From Portibacter marinus (GTDB lineage: Bacteria > Bacteroidota > Bacteroidia > Chitinophagales > Saprospiraceae), in contig NZ_JAJNKB010000002.1 of NCBI RefSeq assembly GCF_021533195.1, positions 310,001 to 374,000 of the forward strand: DNA of 64,000 bases. The letters are read 5' to 3'. A model generated the notes under the pieces. The model was given only the letters and a program-made list of their open reading frames with translations. It was not told where the DNA came from and made no database searches. Shown here piece after piece: positions 17,801 to 26,732 of this stretch. The first letter of the stretch is position 1; each line of letters begins with the position of its first letter. The translations under genes were made by a program, and so were the position numbers.

Positions 17801-19758
17801 CTTCCAGGCAGGTTTGGGATGAAGGTGATCTCGATGGTACATTGACAGTTTCATCCATTAGCTTCAATGGAGACGGACAAGTCATAGGCAATTTGGTAGC
17901 AGATACTCTGATAGGTGTTGCTGGAAAGGTTTATACACTCAATCAGGATCGCGATTATAAGATTTCTGAATATTTGCAATTGAGAGGCAACAATTGCACA
18001 CCTATTGAATTACGGTCGTCTGCAAATGATGTTAAGGCAAGGATTAAAATGCCTGCAACTGCGGAAGTAGTCGTTGATTTTGTTCAAATGAAGGATATCG
18101 TTGCTTCCGGCGGAGCAGATTTTAATGCGGGGTCTCGTAGTGTCGATGTCGGGGGTAGTAATCGAGGCTGGACTTTCCAGGATGCGCCTGATTTCATAGA
18201 AACAGGTTTTCTGGGAATGGATAGAGCCATTTGTGAAGGTGAAGATTTAGAATTATCAGCATTTAGTTATAGCCCGAAAGAGCAATATGTCTGGAGCGAT
18301 GGAAGCACAGATTCGATTTTGTTGGTTGAACGACCAGGACTGTATTATGTAGAAGTTCAGTTTCAATCTAATTGTGTTCTACATGACACCATTTTGGTGG
18401 TTGGTGCTCAGGAAATTGAGCCTGAATTGCCTGATAGTACTTTGGTTTGTTCAAAAACAAATGTAGAGTTAGACGTTTCAGTTCCATACGAGGGTGCTTC
18501 ATATTATTGGAACACGGGTTCTGATGAACCTAGATTGCTTGTTGATGAGGAAGGAAAATACAGTGTGGTCGTGGAGGTCTTGGGTTGTACAAAAGAAGAT
18601 TCTACGATTGTAAAATTTGTCGATGATCCAGGTGATATTTTATGGGACGAAATTAGTATTTGTGAAGGAGAAGAATTTCTTATTGTTCCAATGGTAGAAG
18701 GAGACCAGTACCAATGGCAGGATGGTTCCACTGATAAAGATTACGTGGCTAGGCTTGAAGGCAATTATCATTTACTGTTGTCAAAGGAAGGGTGTGAATT
18801 CATGGACTCTCTTTTTCTATCTATATCGCCGCTCCCTGCGATAGATTTGCAAAGTGACACAACAATTTGTGAGGGGGATTCATTACGAATAGTGCTGGAT
18901 GAGATTTTAGACTATCAATGGTCAGATGGGAGTAGTGATCACATGATCGAAATGAATGGTGCTGGAAAATGGTGGGTGAGCGTGACTGATGCCAATGGCT
19001 GCATGAACAGGGATTCAGTAATGGTTTCCACAAAGGGTATACCGGAAGTCAACTTAGGTGATGATCTGGAAGTCTGCGCTAATGAAGAAGTCATTTTAAA
19101 AGTGCCAGACATGTTTGAGGACTTTGAATGGGAAGACGGAAGTATTGAAAAAGAGCGATTGATCATTCAGGAGGGAGAATATCAACTTTTTGTAAGAGAC
19201 AATGGTTGTAAAGGTTCTGATCAGATCAAAGTAGAAATGATCGCTTTACCCAACATAGACATCGGTCCAGCAGATACGCTTTTTTGTGAAGAAAGGCCTT
19301 TAAGGATTGAACCGCTGCGTAGGTCTCCGGGAAAATTGACCTGGCAAGACCTTAGCGAAGAAGAATTTTTCATAGCAAGTGTACCCGGACTGGTGACTGC
19401 TACCGTTTTTGATGGGCTCTGTGAAAATTCAGATACCATTCGGGTTGATTACAAGGATTGTGTTTTCTTCGATGTTTATATTCCAAATGCCTTTTCACCC
19501 AATGACGATGGATATAATGACCAATTTGAAATCTTCGTTCCTGAGGATTTGATTGTCAACTCATTTTCACTTCTTGTGTATGATAGATGGGGCAACCAGG
19601 TCTTTAGCAGTCAGCAAATTGACCATTCCTGGGATGGAAGTTTTCAGACCAAAGTGCTCGATAATGGCGTATACATCTATACGCTCTTTATAGAATATAC
19701 AGATGTAGACGGAACCGGAAGTCAAATCATTAATGGAGATATCACCATTTTCAAATAG
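14836..19758 (+). CDS. Giant modular T9SS-exported protein with gliding-type C-terminal domain
   Basis: A 1640-residue secreted protein. The GTG start gives a signal peptide (residues 1-18). Three long modules each open with a YWVGGSGNWSDISHW-type motif at about residues 21, 390 and 760, followed by a DNVIFDENSF-like segment and beta-rich sequence, each about 370 residues. From about residue 1130 there are six Ig-like repeats of about 70 residues, each beginning ICEGE/VCSK/FCEE and carrying W-x-DGS. The end (from about 1545) is the CHU_C gliding-motility-associated domain: YIPNAFSPNDDGYND, YDRWGNQVF and NGVYIYTLF. That domain is a T9SS type B sorting signal, so the protein is probably a surface adhesin or matrix protein. 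The binding target is unknown. Confidence 0.88.
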   Translation: MRILFTFILLYSFYYIHAADYYWVGGSGNWSDISHWAAASGGTVKYPVAPTSEDNVIFDENSFDAPGQVVTFKNNIIFCKSMDWSVVTNNPTLRGAKSVTVSVFGDLLLSNEMSIAFEGKFLLTGSMGNKRVDFAGNLIPGVVTFEGESTWSVESALEIDSMLEISRGNVHFNENDINCQFFHINTFGTKEVNLTNSNIVISGSYQEDYGYDGDGSVSMIIQRNFLTLNAEGSVIDISAANPELRYLGQQEVKLDTVRFSATTGSALLNSTWHEEPIEFGELSFNSSARVEGSFNAEMVSFGAGGRYRLGAERRYQIGDVLAAGDCVEGVIVTSDNPGVPVNIELTSGNVDVDFITARDIHIEGGLLNANNGVDLGNNMGWNFNNTTAVDYYWVGGSGWWDDPSHWSLTSGGPSAGCIPSGKDNAFFDVNSFTAPNQSVRLNNRSTFIHDMIWSDVIGAPEFTSRLDQRMVVTGSLELDPNMKHDISGYYDFESIEKGNTITTNGKIFNESISFAGTEGEWLLVDDVEVYRAVYFNSGTLDINGNQLIMTRMISNSNRMRNLDISDSYLFLRESQYLSVEWNVHMQGFMVDATNSTIEFVDKSSFQHDGQATRGKPHYAKVIFNNVRGGVTSFDELTDESETSVIVDDMTFSGRGNFTGSTEVGILRLAEGFSYVFDSNGNRRQVISEIITQGSCDKGTTMLFGSTPGERGHIELRNNEMLERMYIFDIEILGSTLTNNNSIDGGNNIGMTFNELSGRTLYWVGDGGLWQDVSHWSLNSGGAGGECIPTPLDDVVFDQNSFSSANQTVETIPSQFAYCKNFSFTNQTQNPRIWMDYLQINGSIRVDNSFRYDVSWLILTGELSETIVLGGQQLENVRMRGQGQYTFMDQVMMNNLIQNSGEIVLNDILVECNSIATEGNRPMIMTLGKSEITFYINNAYGFNDRSRTLTVNPGQSTLIFPKDDVGVFSLSKIKLHDIRFTNPGGRATIASRQVWDEGDLDGTLTVSSISFNGDGQVIGNLVADTLIGVAGKVYTLNQDRDYKISEYLQLRGNNCTPIELRSSANDVKARIKMPATAEVVVDFVQMKDIVASGGADFNAGSRSVDVGGSNRGWTFQDAPDFIETGFLGMDRAICEGEDLELSAFSYSPKEQYVWSDGSTDSILLVERPGLYYVEVQFQSNCVLHDTILVVGAQEIEPELPDSTLVCSKTNVELDVSVPYEGASYYWNTGSDEPRLLVDEEGKYSVVVEVLGCTKEDSTIVKFVDDPGDILWDEISICEGEEFLIVPMVEGDQYQWQDGSTDKDYVARLEGNYHLLLSKEGCEFMDSLFLSISPLPAIDLQSDTTICEGDSLRIVLDEILDYQWSDGSSDHMIEMNGAGKWWVSVTDANGCMNRDSVMVSTKGIPEVNLGDDLEVCANEEVILKVPDMFEDFEWEDGSIEKERLIIQEGEYQLFVRDNGCKGSDQIKVEMIALPNIDIGPADTLFCEERPLRIEPLRRSPGKLTWQDLSEEEFFIASVPGLVTATVFDGLCENSDTIRVDYKDCVFFDVYIPNAFSPNDDGYNDQFEIFVPEDLIVNSFSLLVYDRWGNQVFSSQQIDHSWDGSFQTKVLDNGVYIYTLFIEYTDVDGTGSQIINGDITIFK

Positions 19759-19760
19759 CA

Positions 19761-21116
19761 TCAATTTTCACTGCAAAGATCCTCTTTTATGATAAGTCCT
19801 GAACTTGAAGGTATGGTGACATTGTTCATCAAAGTTACCTTTGGAGCAATTAACTCAACACCCGTAAGATTTTGATTCAGGGGATCACTTATCTTGATTT
19901 CATCAGCAGCCAGATAGGTTCCAGAGAGTGGATAATCAGATGAAGTCAGAGTAATACTCTTAGCTACGTTTTGGTCTATCACTTTATAAATGTCACCTCC
20001 TAGTGTCGCTAACCATAATTCTCCTTTGCTATCTTCTCCATAAGTGGTCACGTTAGCTGGAGCACCTTTAAATGCTATTCCCGATCCATCAGACTCAATG
20101 ATCCAACTGTTATTGGTAACAAAGTCTGTACAAATGTATTTGCCGATCAGATCAGGATATTTGCATCCACGATAAACAAATCCTCCGGTAATAGAATTGG
20201 CTTTATTGACGTCTGTATCAAATTGACTGCTTCGATGAGCCATAACATAGATTGGATCGGTATAATCATTACTATTACATAGTGGTACACTTGTAGTGCC
20301 ACAACCCGATGATCCTCCTGCATAACAATCATTTCCTTCCATCCGTTTCCAACCGAGATTGAGGCCTGATGCGTTTTCAGCATTTGCAATGAAAGTGACT
20401 TCTTCCCATAGTCCTTGACCTACATCAGCAATCCACATATCTCCGGTTTCTTTGTCAAAAGAAAAACGCCAGGGATTTCTTAATCCGATACTCCAGAGCT
20501 CTATTGGACTATTTGAAGGAACACTATAAGGGGCGGAATCTAACATTCCATCAACATCCATTCTAAGGATTTTTCCCATAAAATTGTCGGTTTTCTGAGC
20601 TCGACATCCCGGATCTCCACCGTCTCCACCATCTCCTGATGCGATATATAGTAATCCATCTGTGGGCCCAAAGCTAAGATCACCACCATTATGATTGCTA
20701 TAGGGCTGATAAAACCTGATCAATTGATTCTCAGTGGTAAGATCCGCTTCATTGGCATTGTCTATCTTTACTTTAAATTCTGAAACAACAGTATATCGAT
20801 TATTGTCTATGTAGTTGATGTAAAACTTTCCATTATCTTCATAGTTGGGATGAAATACCAAACCAAGTAATCCCTTTTCCCCACAACAGTCGATTTCATT
20901 GCTAAGATCTAAGAACAATCCTGGTAAGGGAGTTTCATTTTCTATGATTTTAATTTTGCCTTCCTGCTCTACGATAAATAATCGATCCGTTCCATCTTCA
21001 GGGTTACTAATATCGACTGGTCTGGAATAGCCACTAAAAGTTAATTCGAAATCAACATTTGGTTGTGCGGAAAAATAAATTGGTATCAATAGTAATAGAA
21101 TAAAAAAGTTTTTCAT
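19761..21116 (-). CDS. PQQ-type glucose/sorbosone dehydrogenase-like secreted protein
   Basis: A 451-residue secreted six-bladed beta-propeller of the soluble glucose/sorbosone dehydrogenase family, usually PQQ- and calcium-dependent. A signal peptide of 17 residues ends in FSAQ. Landmarks: GLLGLVFHPNY, NHNGGDLSFGPTDGLLYIASGDGG, SIGLRNPWRFSFD and WIADVGQGLWEEV. The last 60 residues (YLAADEIKISD, LTGVELIAPKVTLMNNVTI) look like a short beta-stack domain common at the end of secreted Bacteroidota proteins. It is convergent with the giant T9SS protein, with a 2-bp gap. The substrate cannot be assigned. Confidence 0.87.
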   Translation of the reverse strand: MKNFFILLLLIPIYFSAQPNVDFELTFSGYSRPVDISNPEDGTDRLFIVEQEGKIKIIENETPLPGLFLDLSNEIDCCGEKGLLGLVFHPNYEDNGKFYINYIDNNRYTVVSEFKVKIDNANEADLTTENQLIRFYQPYSNHNGGDLSFGPTDGLLYIASGDGGDGGDPGCRAQKTDNFMGKILRMDVDGMLDSAPYSVPSNSPIELWSIGLRNPWRFSFDKETGDMWIADVGQGLWEEVTFIANAENASGLNLGWKRMEGNDCYAGGSSGCGTTSVPLCNSNDYTDPIYVMAHRSSQFDTDVNKANSITGGFVYRGCKYPDLIGKYICTDFVTNNSWIIESDGSGIAFKGAPANVTTYGEDSKGELWLATLGGDIYKVIDQNVAKSITLTSSDYPLSGTYLAADEIKISDPLNQNLTGVELIAPKVTLMNNVTIPSSSGLIIKEDLCSEN

Positions 21117-21287
21117 ATCATCCTTTTTTTAATGAAGTATGTAACTAGGTACTGACTAGGACTCTTTTGATCGTTTACTTGTTTTGTAAGTGGGGTAAAG
21201 AAGTGTCTATTTGTCTTAAGCATTAACTGGCCTATCTATTGTCTTACTTTGTAGTAGGGTAGGGAAAGTATATTGCAATAAAGAAAC

Positions 21288-24200
21288 ATGATGGAAAAAA
21301 TGATAATTTTAAAGATGCTTAAATATTATCTGGGGGTATCCCTGCTAATGGTTGGTAGTCACCTTTACGGTCAAGGATATTTCCAGCAGGACGTTAACTA
21401 TGACATTGTTGTAGAATTAATAGATAGCACACACACCTTACAAGGTACGATTACAATTGATTACAAGAACAATTCACGAACTCCACTAGATACTATTTAT
21501 ATGCATCTGTGGGCCAATGCTTTCAAGAACAGGAGCACTGCTTTTGTAAAGCAGAAATTGCGAAACTTTGATACAGACTTTTACTATGCGGATGAAAGTG
21601 ACTATGGAGGTTATTCTGATTTAGAATTCAGGGTGGATGGTCAGCAGGTGAGATGGGGGGTTGATGATGAGCATATAGATATTGCTTATTTATTCTTAAA
21701 CAAGCCTCTACTACCAGGAGAAGGCTTGACAATTTCTACCCCTTTTACACTTCAAATCCCTGCTTCATTTTCTCGTCTGGGCCATGTGGAAACGTCATAT
21801 CAGATGACTCAGTGGTATCCAAAGCCCGCTGTTTTTGACCATGCAGGTTGGCATGTAATGCCTTATCTTGATATGGGTGAGTTTTATTCAGAATTTGGAG
21901 ATTTCAAAGTAGAAATTACGCTTCCTGAGAACTACTATGTGGGTGCCACTGGTGTTTTAATGACCGCTTCAGAAAGAAAATTCCTGGAAGAAAGAATGGA
22001 TTACACAGACCTGTATTTAAAAGACTCTTTAAAAAGTCACACAGAATTTCCACCTTCTTCGAAGAAAAAGAAAACCATTGTATATGAAGCAGAGAGCGTA
22101 CACGACTTTGCCTGGTTTGCGGACAAAAGATTCTTGATTCAAAAAGAAATAGCGAGGCTGTCAACGGGCGAAGAGGTGAACTGCTGGGCATTTTTTACCG
22201 ACTTTGAGAGCTCCCTATGGGAAAATGCTGCCTTTTATACTAAAAGAGCGATTGAGTTTTACTCAGACAGAGTAGGCCCATATCCTTATCCGCAAGCTAC
22301 TGCTGTCCAAAGCGCATTAAGTGCAGGGGGAGGCATGGAATATCCTATGGTAACAGTAATAGGTCCTTCAGCAATTCCCGCAGCTTTAGATCAGGTTATT
22401 ACACATGAAGTGGGACACAATTGGTTTTATGGCATTTTGGCGAGTGATGAAAGAGATCACCCCTGGATGGATGAAGGAATGAATTCTTATCATGATCACA
22501 AGTACATGGATATTTATTATGATGATTTTGATGAGTTAGGAGGTATACTACCAGCAAAGATCAAAAGGCAAATGGAATATTCGGCTTTGAGTTTGGTTTA
22601 TCAGGTTTGGAGCAGAATTGCTAAAGATCAGGCCCCGAATACCACTTCCAATCAATTAACGAGTGTCAACTATTTCCTTGGAGCCTATGAGAAGCCTGCG
22701 ATTGCTTTTAGGATTTTAGAACGATACCTCGGGGAGGAAGAATTTGTTTATGCCATGCGTGACTATTATAATAGATGGAAATTCAAGCATCCTCAGCCAG
22801 AAGATGTCAAAGCGAGTTTCGAGCAGAGTACCGGAAAAGATCTGACTTGGTTGTTTGAAGGGATGCTTTACTCTAATGCAATATATGATTATGAGTTGGA
22901 AGAGGTAAACCATAGTACTAATGCTGTCACTGTAATTAATCATGGCGAGGTAGCAGCTCCAGTCAGTATCACGTTGTATTCAGATTCAACAGATGCTACA
23001 ACCATTTGGTTTGAAGGATTTTTAGGCAGTAAGACGTTAACGATAGATCAGTTAGATGGCAAACAAGTGGAAATTGACCGGGAAAGAATTTCATTGGATG
23101 TTTCGCCTGATAATAATGATCTTAGAGTAGGGTCTTTACAACTGCGCTTCTTAAGTGGATTGAAAACCAGCAAAACAAATAAGATATTTTACGCACCCGT
23201 AGTTGGTATCAATACTTCCAATTTATTGCAAGTGGGTTTGGCGTTTCATAATTACGGTATTCCTTTAAGTAATTTTCAATATTATATCAATCCTTCTGTC
23301 GGGATTCGAAAAGGAAAGCTTATAGGCTCGTTTGAATTCAGACGGGACTTTCCAAGGAGGAATGGCCCACTGAGGAACGTTTCGATAGCCTTAGGTGGTA
23401 AATCATATCACGAAAGCTATAATGAGCGCTTTGATTACAGCCTTAGATTTACCAGGATTCAACCGTCTATTGATTTTGAATGGAAGAAGAGCTGGGTGAG
23501 CCAGGTAAGCCACTATCTGAGCTATCGACCCATAGGCATCATAACAGAAATTCCGATGTTCAGTACTGAGAATGGTTACGAAGGAAAAACAAACAGCTTT
23601 GCGCTCATACATGATTTGCAATATACCTATGTAAAGAGGTCTCCTATCACACCATTAAAATTTCAAGTGAATACTGAATTCAGGCGATACGATAGAGGAA
23701 TCAGTATGAACAGGTATTTAAAACTATATGGAGATGTCGAAGCTAAATTTGCCTATAAGAAAGATAGATTTTTCGAAATAAGAGGTTTTGCCGGATTCTT
23801 TCCGCTTCATAGCGAACGCCAAATTTCAACTTCAGCTGCTCTTGGAAATTTTTCACTGTTTCATCGAGGGGTGAATGATTATCGCTACGATTTTCATTTT
23901 ATAGATAGAAGAGGACAAGATGGATTTCTTTCCAGACAAGTCACCTTGTCAGACGGGGGATTTAAAAATGGAATTACCAATTCTATGCCTATAGGATTGT
24001 CTAACAACTATATGGCGTCTGTGAACTTAGCCATTGATTTGCCTTTTGGCTGGACTTCTATAATTCCTATTAAGCCTTATTTTGACGCTGGGTTATACAG
24101 TTTTAAACCTACCTCGTCGGATCCATTTAGTCAAGAGCTACTTTACAGTGCAGGCCTGATGATTGATTTTCGAAAGGTAGTCATGATCCATTTTCCTTTT

Positions 24201-24326
24201 TTTAATTCTGACAGGATCAATGATGTCTATGCACAGACAACTACTAACTACCTGCAAAAGATCTCTTTTACGCTAAATATTAATAAACTTGATCCACATC
24301 GTCTGAAATATTGGTTTTACAGATAA
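21288..24326 (+). CDS. M1-family zinc metallopeptidase with C-terminal beta-barrel-like domain
   Basis: A 1012-residue exported protein. After a signal peptide (to about residue 29, HLYGQ), residues 35-550 form an M1 aminopeptidase: beta-sandwich, GGGMEYPM near 350 and the zinc site HEVGH at 373-377 with the third ligand Glu396. Thus the catalytic HExxH-x18-E motif is intact. After about residue 610 the sequence becomes alternating aromatic/polar strands with GKLIGSFEFRRDF, RFTRIQPSIDFEW and KISFTLNINKL. It ends with a terminal aromatic residue pattern, suggesting an outer-membrane beta-barrel. If so, the peptidase is tethered to the outer membrane. Several ATGs (codons 1, 2, 5, 10) could be the start. 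Confidence 0.85.
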   Translation: MMEKMIILKMLKYYLGVSLLMVGSHLYGQGYFQQDVNYDIVVELIDSTHTLQGTITIDYKNNSRTPLDTIYMHLWANAFKNRSTAFVKQKLRNFDTDFYYADESDYGGYSDLEFRVDGQQVRWGVDDEHIDIAYLFLNKPLLPGEGLTISTPFTLQIPASFSRLGHVETSYQMTQWYPKPAVFDHAGWHVMPYLDMGEFYSEFGDFKVEITLPENYYVGATGVLMTASERKFLEERMDYTDLYLKDSLKSHTEFPPSSKKKKTIVYEAESVHDFAWFADKRFLIQKEIARLSTGEEVNCWAFFTDFESSLWENAAFYTKRAIEFYSDRVGPYPYPQATAVQSALSAGGGMEYPMVTVIGPSAIPAALDQVITHEVGHNWFYGILASDERDHPWMDEGMNSYHDHKYMDIYYDDFDELGGILPAKIKRQMEYSALSLVYQVWSRIAKDQAPNTTSNQLTSVNYFLGAYEKPAIAFRILERYLGEEEFVYAMRDYYNRWKFKHPQPEDVKASFEQSTGKDLTWLFEGMLYSNAIYDYELEEVNHSTNAVTVINHGEVAAPVSITLYSDSTDATTIWFEGFLGSKTLTIDQLDGKQVEIDRERISLDVSPDNNDLRVGSLQLRFLSGLKTSKTNKIFYAPVVGINTSNLLQVGLAFHNYGIPLSNFQYYINPSVGIRKGKLIGSFEFRRDFPRRNGPLRNVSIALGGKSYHESYNERFDYSLRFTRIQPSIDFEWKKSWVSQVSHYLSYRPIGIITEIPMFSTENGYEGKTNSFALIHDLQYTYVKRSPITPLKFQVNTEFRRYDRGISMNRYLKLYGDVEAKFAYKKDRFFEIRGFAGFFPLHSERQISTSAALGNFSLFHRGVNDYRYDFHFIDRRGQDGFLSRQVTLSDGGFKNGITNSMPIGLSNNYMASVNLAIDLPFGWTSIIPIKPYFDAGLYSFKPTSSDPFSQELLYSAGLMIDFRKVVMIHFPFFNSDRINDVYAQTTTNYLQKISFTLNINKLDPHRLKYWFYR

Positions 24327-24639
24327 ATTTTTTGAGCTCTAAGTAGCCTATACTTGCATATACTAGGGAGAGATAAAGCATAGAGTAGCTATTTGTAGGT
24401 CTTACAGAACGAGATTCAGGAGAATTCACTATGTATTAGTATTTAACGTTGATATCCAATAAATGATGAGGCTGGAAATTCTATGCTGATGGTGTAAAGC
24501 TCGCTGTTAAGACAAGCTTATAAAAGAAATTAGTGGAAGTTGATTAAAATTGTCTATAAAACTATTCGACCTTAATGAATTTTAATTATCTTAATGAGGT
24601 CGCTGTTATTTCCATTACTTCAATTAAATCCTGTAGAAG
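24327..24639. other. Intergenic region without a recognisable gene
   Basis: A 313-bp gap between the M1 peptidase and CBS genes. It contains the direct repeat CTTAATGA at about 24572 and 24593. I see no ORF of note, no TAnnTTTG element close to the CBS start and no strong terminator. Confidence 0.6.
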
Positions 24640-25104
24640 ATGAAGAATTTTAAGCAAAACGTTATTCAGAAAGAAAAGAAAGAGCTTGGATTTGTATCAC
24701 CACCTATCACCGAATACATGACCAAGGAGTTAATCACCTTCAAACCTGATACAGCTATCATTGAAGTGATTGAGACCCTATTAAAAAATCGAATTACAGG
24801 TGCACCAGTTCTCAATGATTCAGGAGAAGTAGTGGGCCTTATAGACGATAAAGATTGCCTGCATGTTTTGATGAGTTCTGCATATAACAATCATCCTGTT
24901 GACAGGGATACAGTTAGTGATTATATGTCGAATGTGATGAAAAGTATTTCACATGATGCTGATATCTTAGATGCGGCCACAGTATTTACTTCCACTCCAT
25001 TTAAAAGATTGATTGTCCTGGATGACAAAGGAAAACTAGTGGGGCAAATCAGTAGAAGAGATGTTTTGAGAGCAATCAAGAAGATCAATTCCACCACCTG
25101 GTAG
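24640..25104 (+). CDS. Tandem CBS-domain protein
   Basis: A 154-residue cytosolic protein consisting of two CBS motifs (residues about 25-80 and 92-150; ITEYMTKELITF, GAPVLNDSGEVVGLIDD, LIVLDDKGKLVGQISRRDVL). A CBS pair usually binds adenosyl ligands such as AMP, ATP or SAM and acts as a sensor. There is no fused enzyme domain, so the partner is unknown. It is alone on its strand and convergent with the ArnT-like gene. Confidence 0.86.
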   Translation: MKNFKQNVIQKEKKELGFVSPPITEYMTKELITFKPDTAIIEVIETLLKNRITGAPVLNDSGEVVGLIDDKDCLHVLMSSAYNNHPVDRDTVSDYMSNVMKSISHDADILDAATVFTSTPFKRLIVLDDKGKLVGQISRRDVLRAIKKINSTTW

Positions 25105-25142
25105 ATGTAGATTCTGTGATTGACATGGCGGATTGTTCAAAA

Positions 25143-26732
25143 CTATTTCTTCTGAACTATACTTAATATTTTATCACGTTCTCTAATTTGAAATTGGTCT
25201 ACAATTTCAAAGCTATCAGGTACTTGGTATTTCTCTTCGTCGATGACATAGTAGACTTGCTCGTCCTCATGTTCCATATCTCTTTCAGTAATTCGTCCTC
25301 TTGTGGAGCTGATGTAGAATGAGCTTGTATAATCTATTTTCGTCCTTTCCCATATTCGCAAATCTTCATCCTTGTATCTTTCTCCGACGCTGATGGCCTG
25401 TTGTTTATATGCTGTTGCCGGATCATGTTCATGTCGATCCGGCAGTATGAACCAGTTAAAACCTATTCTGATAATAAGCAAAGCACTTATTAAAGTGATC
25501 AGTCTTTGTTGTTTATGATGGTAAAAATAATAGGCGATAAAGATTAATGAAACGGAGACTGCTGCTCCTTTCAAAATAGGAATGGATACGTCGTTTAAAC
25601 GTTCCATAAATGGAAAGACGATTCCCAAGAATGCACCCACAATTATGGTTGCGATTGAGAAGTAGATAAAAACCTTATAAAGTACGGTTTCGTCTTCATA
25701 ATGTAACTTGTGTAAATAAAGAAATACCGAAAATAATATCGGAATTAACATTAAGATGTATCTGGGATACACTTCGATAGAAGCCCAATAAACCAAAATA
25801 TTGACTCCAAAAATGATGGCACAATACTTAATGAACTCATTCTTGAAAAGAATTTTCAGTAAATCTCTTCTGAACAAATATATGACCATGATGGACCATG
25901 GGAAAAAGTCATAGGTGTTTTGAAAAGGATAGATAATCAGATGTCTGAAAAAATCCCAGATGGTATGGGTATCGTGCATCAAAGTTCTTCTGGTCGACTG
26001 ATCAAGTAATCCCGTAATGGCGCGCCCTTCCGGGTTTGCACTGTAATAATAAAGATAATAGGATCCTACTATAGCACAAAACACAAGGATACCGAAAAGG
26101 TGTTCTTTGGAAAGCAATCGCTTGAGGTCTTTTTGGTATCCAAAAAAAACAACCAGGCTCAATCCCTGGAATAGGATGGTCGGAAAGCCTTTCAGTAAAA
26201 AACCTACGGCCGCCAGGAAAGAAGACAAAAGAAACATTTTGAGATATTGACCTTTGTGGTAGCAGTGAAAAATGACCATGAGTTCCATGTATGTTACCCA
26301 GGAATAACACATGTCTATGTACCCCAACATGGAATCCCAAAACAAAATTCTTCCACAGGTCACAAATAGCATGGCATTAATAAAAGCAAATTGTCTGTCA
26401 TAATATTTCTGGGAGTAGTAATAAATAGTAAAGGCATATACCATTAGAAAAAAGAGCGTAGGAATTCGAAGTGCCCATTCATTCAAAGAACCCATCAGGG
26501 TATAACTGATGTTAAGTATCCAGTTGTACAAAGGAGGTTTAGAGTAATATAATGTACCATTCAAGGTAGGTGTAAAGTAATCGCCACTAAGCCTCATTTC
26601 CAATGCTACCAGTGCTCTGATAGATTCATCCTCATTCAGTGTGATCAAATCCAGATTAATCAAAAAGGCTGGCAGGCAAAGTGCCACAGCTAGAAAGTAC
26701 CAGAAGTAATTTGGTATTCTAAAGCCTTTCAT
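25143..26732 (-). CDS. ArnT-like/PMT-family membrane glycosyltransferase
   Basis: A 529-residue integral membrane GT-C enzyme. About 11-12 membrane helices are visible. The first periplasmic loop has LNEDESIRALVALEM, an acidic motif, and YYSKPPLYNW, the signature of ArnT/PMT-type transferases that move a sugar from a polyprenyl-phosphate donor onto lipid A, protein or another acceptor. The C-terminal 90 residues form a small soluble periplasmic domain. The gene overlaps the upstream M16 peptidase by 4 nt. The acceptor is unknown. Confidence 0.84.
   Translation of the reverse strand: MKGFRIPNYFWYFLAVALCLPAFLINLDLITLNEDESIRALVALEMRLSGDYFTPTLNGTLYYSKPPLYNWILNISYTLMGSLNEWALRIPTLFFLMVYAFTIYYYSQKYYDRQFAFINAMLFVTCGRILFWDSMLGYIDMCYSWVTYMELMVIFHCYHKGQYLKMFLLSSFLAAVGFLLKGFPTILFQGLSLVVFFGYQKDLKRLLSKEHLFGILVFCAIVGSYYLYYYSANPEGRAITGLLDQSTRRTLMHDTHTIWDFFRHLIIYPFQNTYDFFPWSIMVIYLFRRDLLKILFKNEFIKYCAIIFGVNILVYWASIEVYPRYILMLIPILFSVFLYLHKLHYEDETVLYKVFIYFSIATIIVGAFLGIVFPFMERLNDVSIPILKGAAVSVSLIFIAYYFYHHKQQRLITLISALLIIRIGFNWFILPDRHEHDPATAYKQQAISVGERYKDEDLRIWERTKIDYTSSFYISSTRGRITERDMEHEDEQVYYVIDEEKYQVPDSFEIVDQFQIRERDKILSIVQKK

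Noticed and set aside
15036-19439. Several antisense ORFs of 70-110 codons within the giant T9SS gene
   Set aside because: They follow the repeat structure of the sense gene in the opposite frame and contain no domain or start signals.
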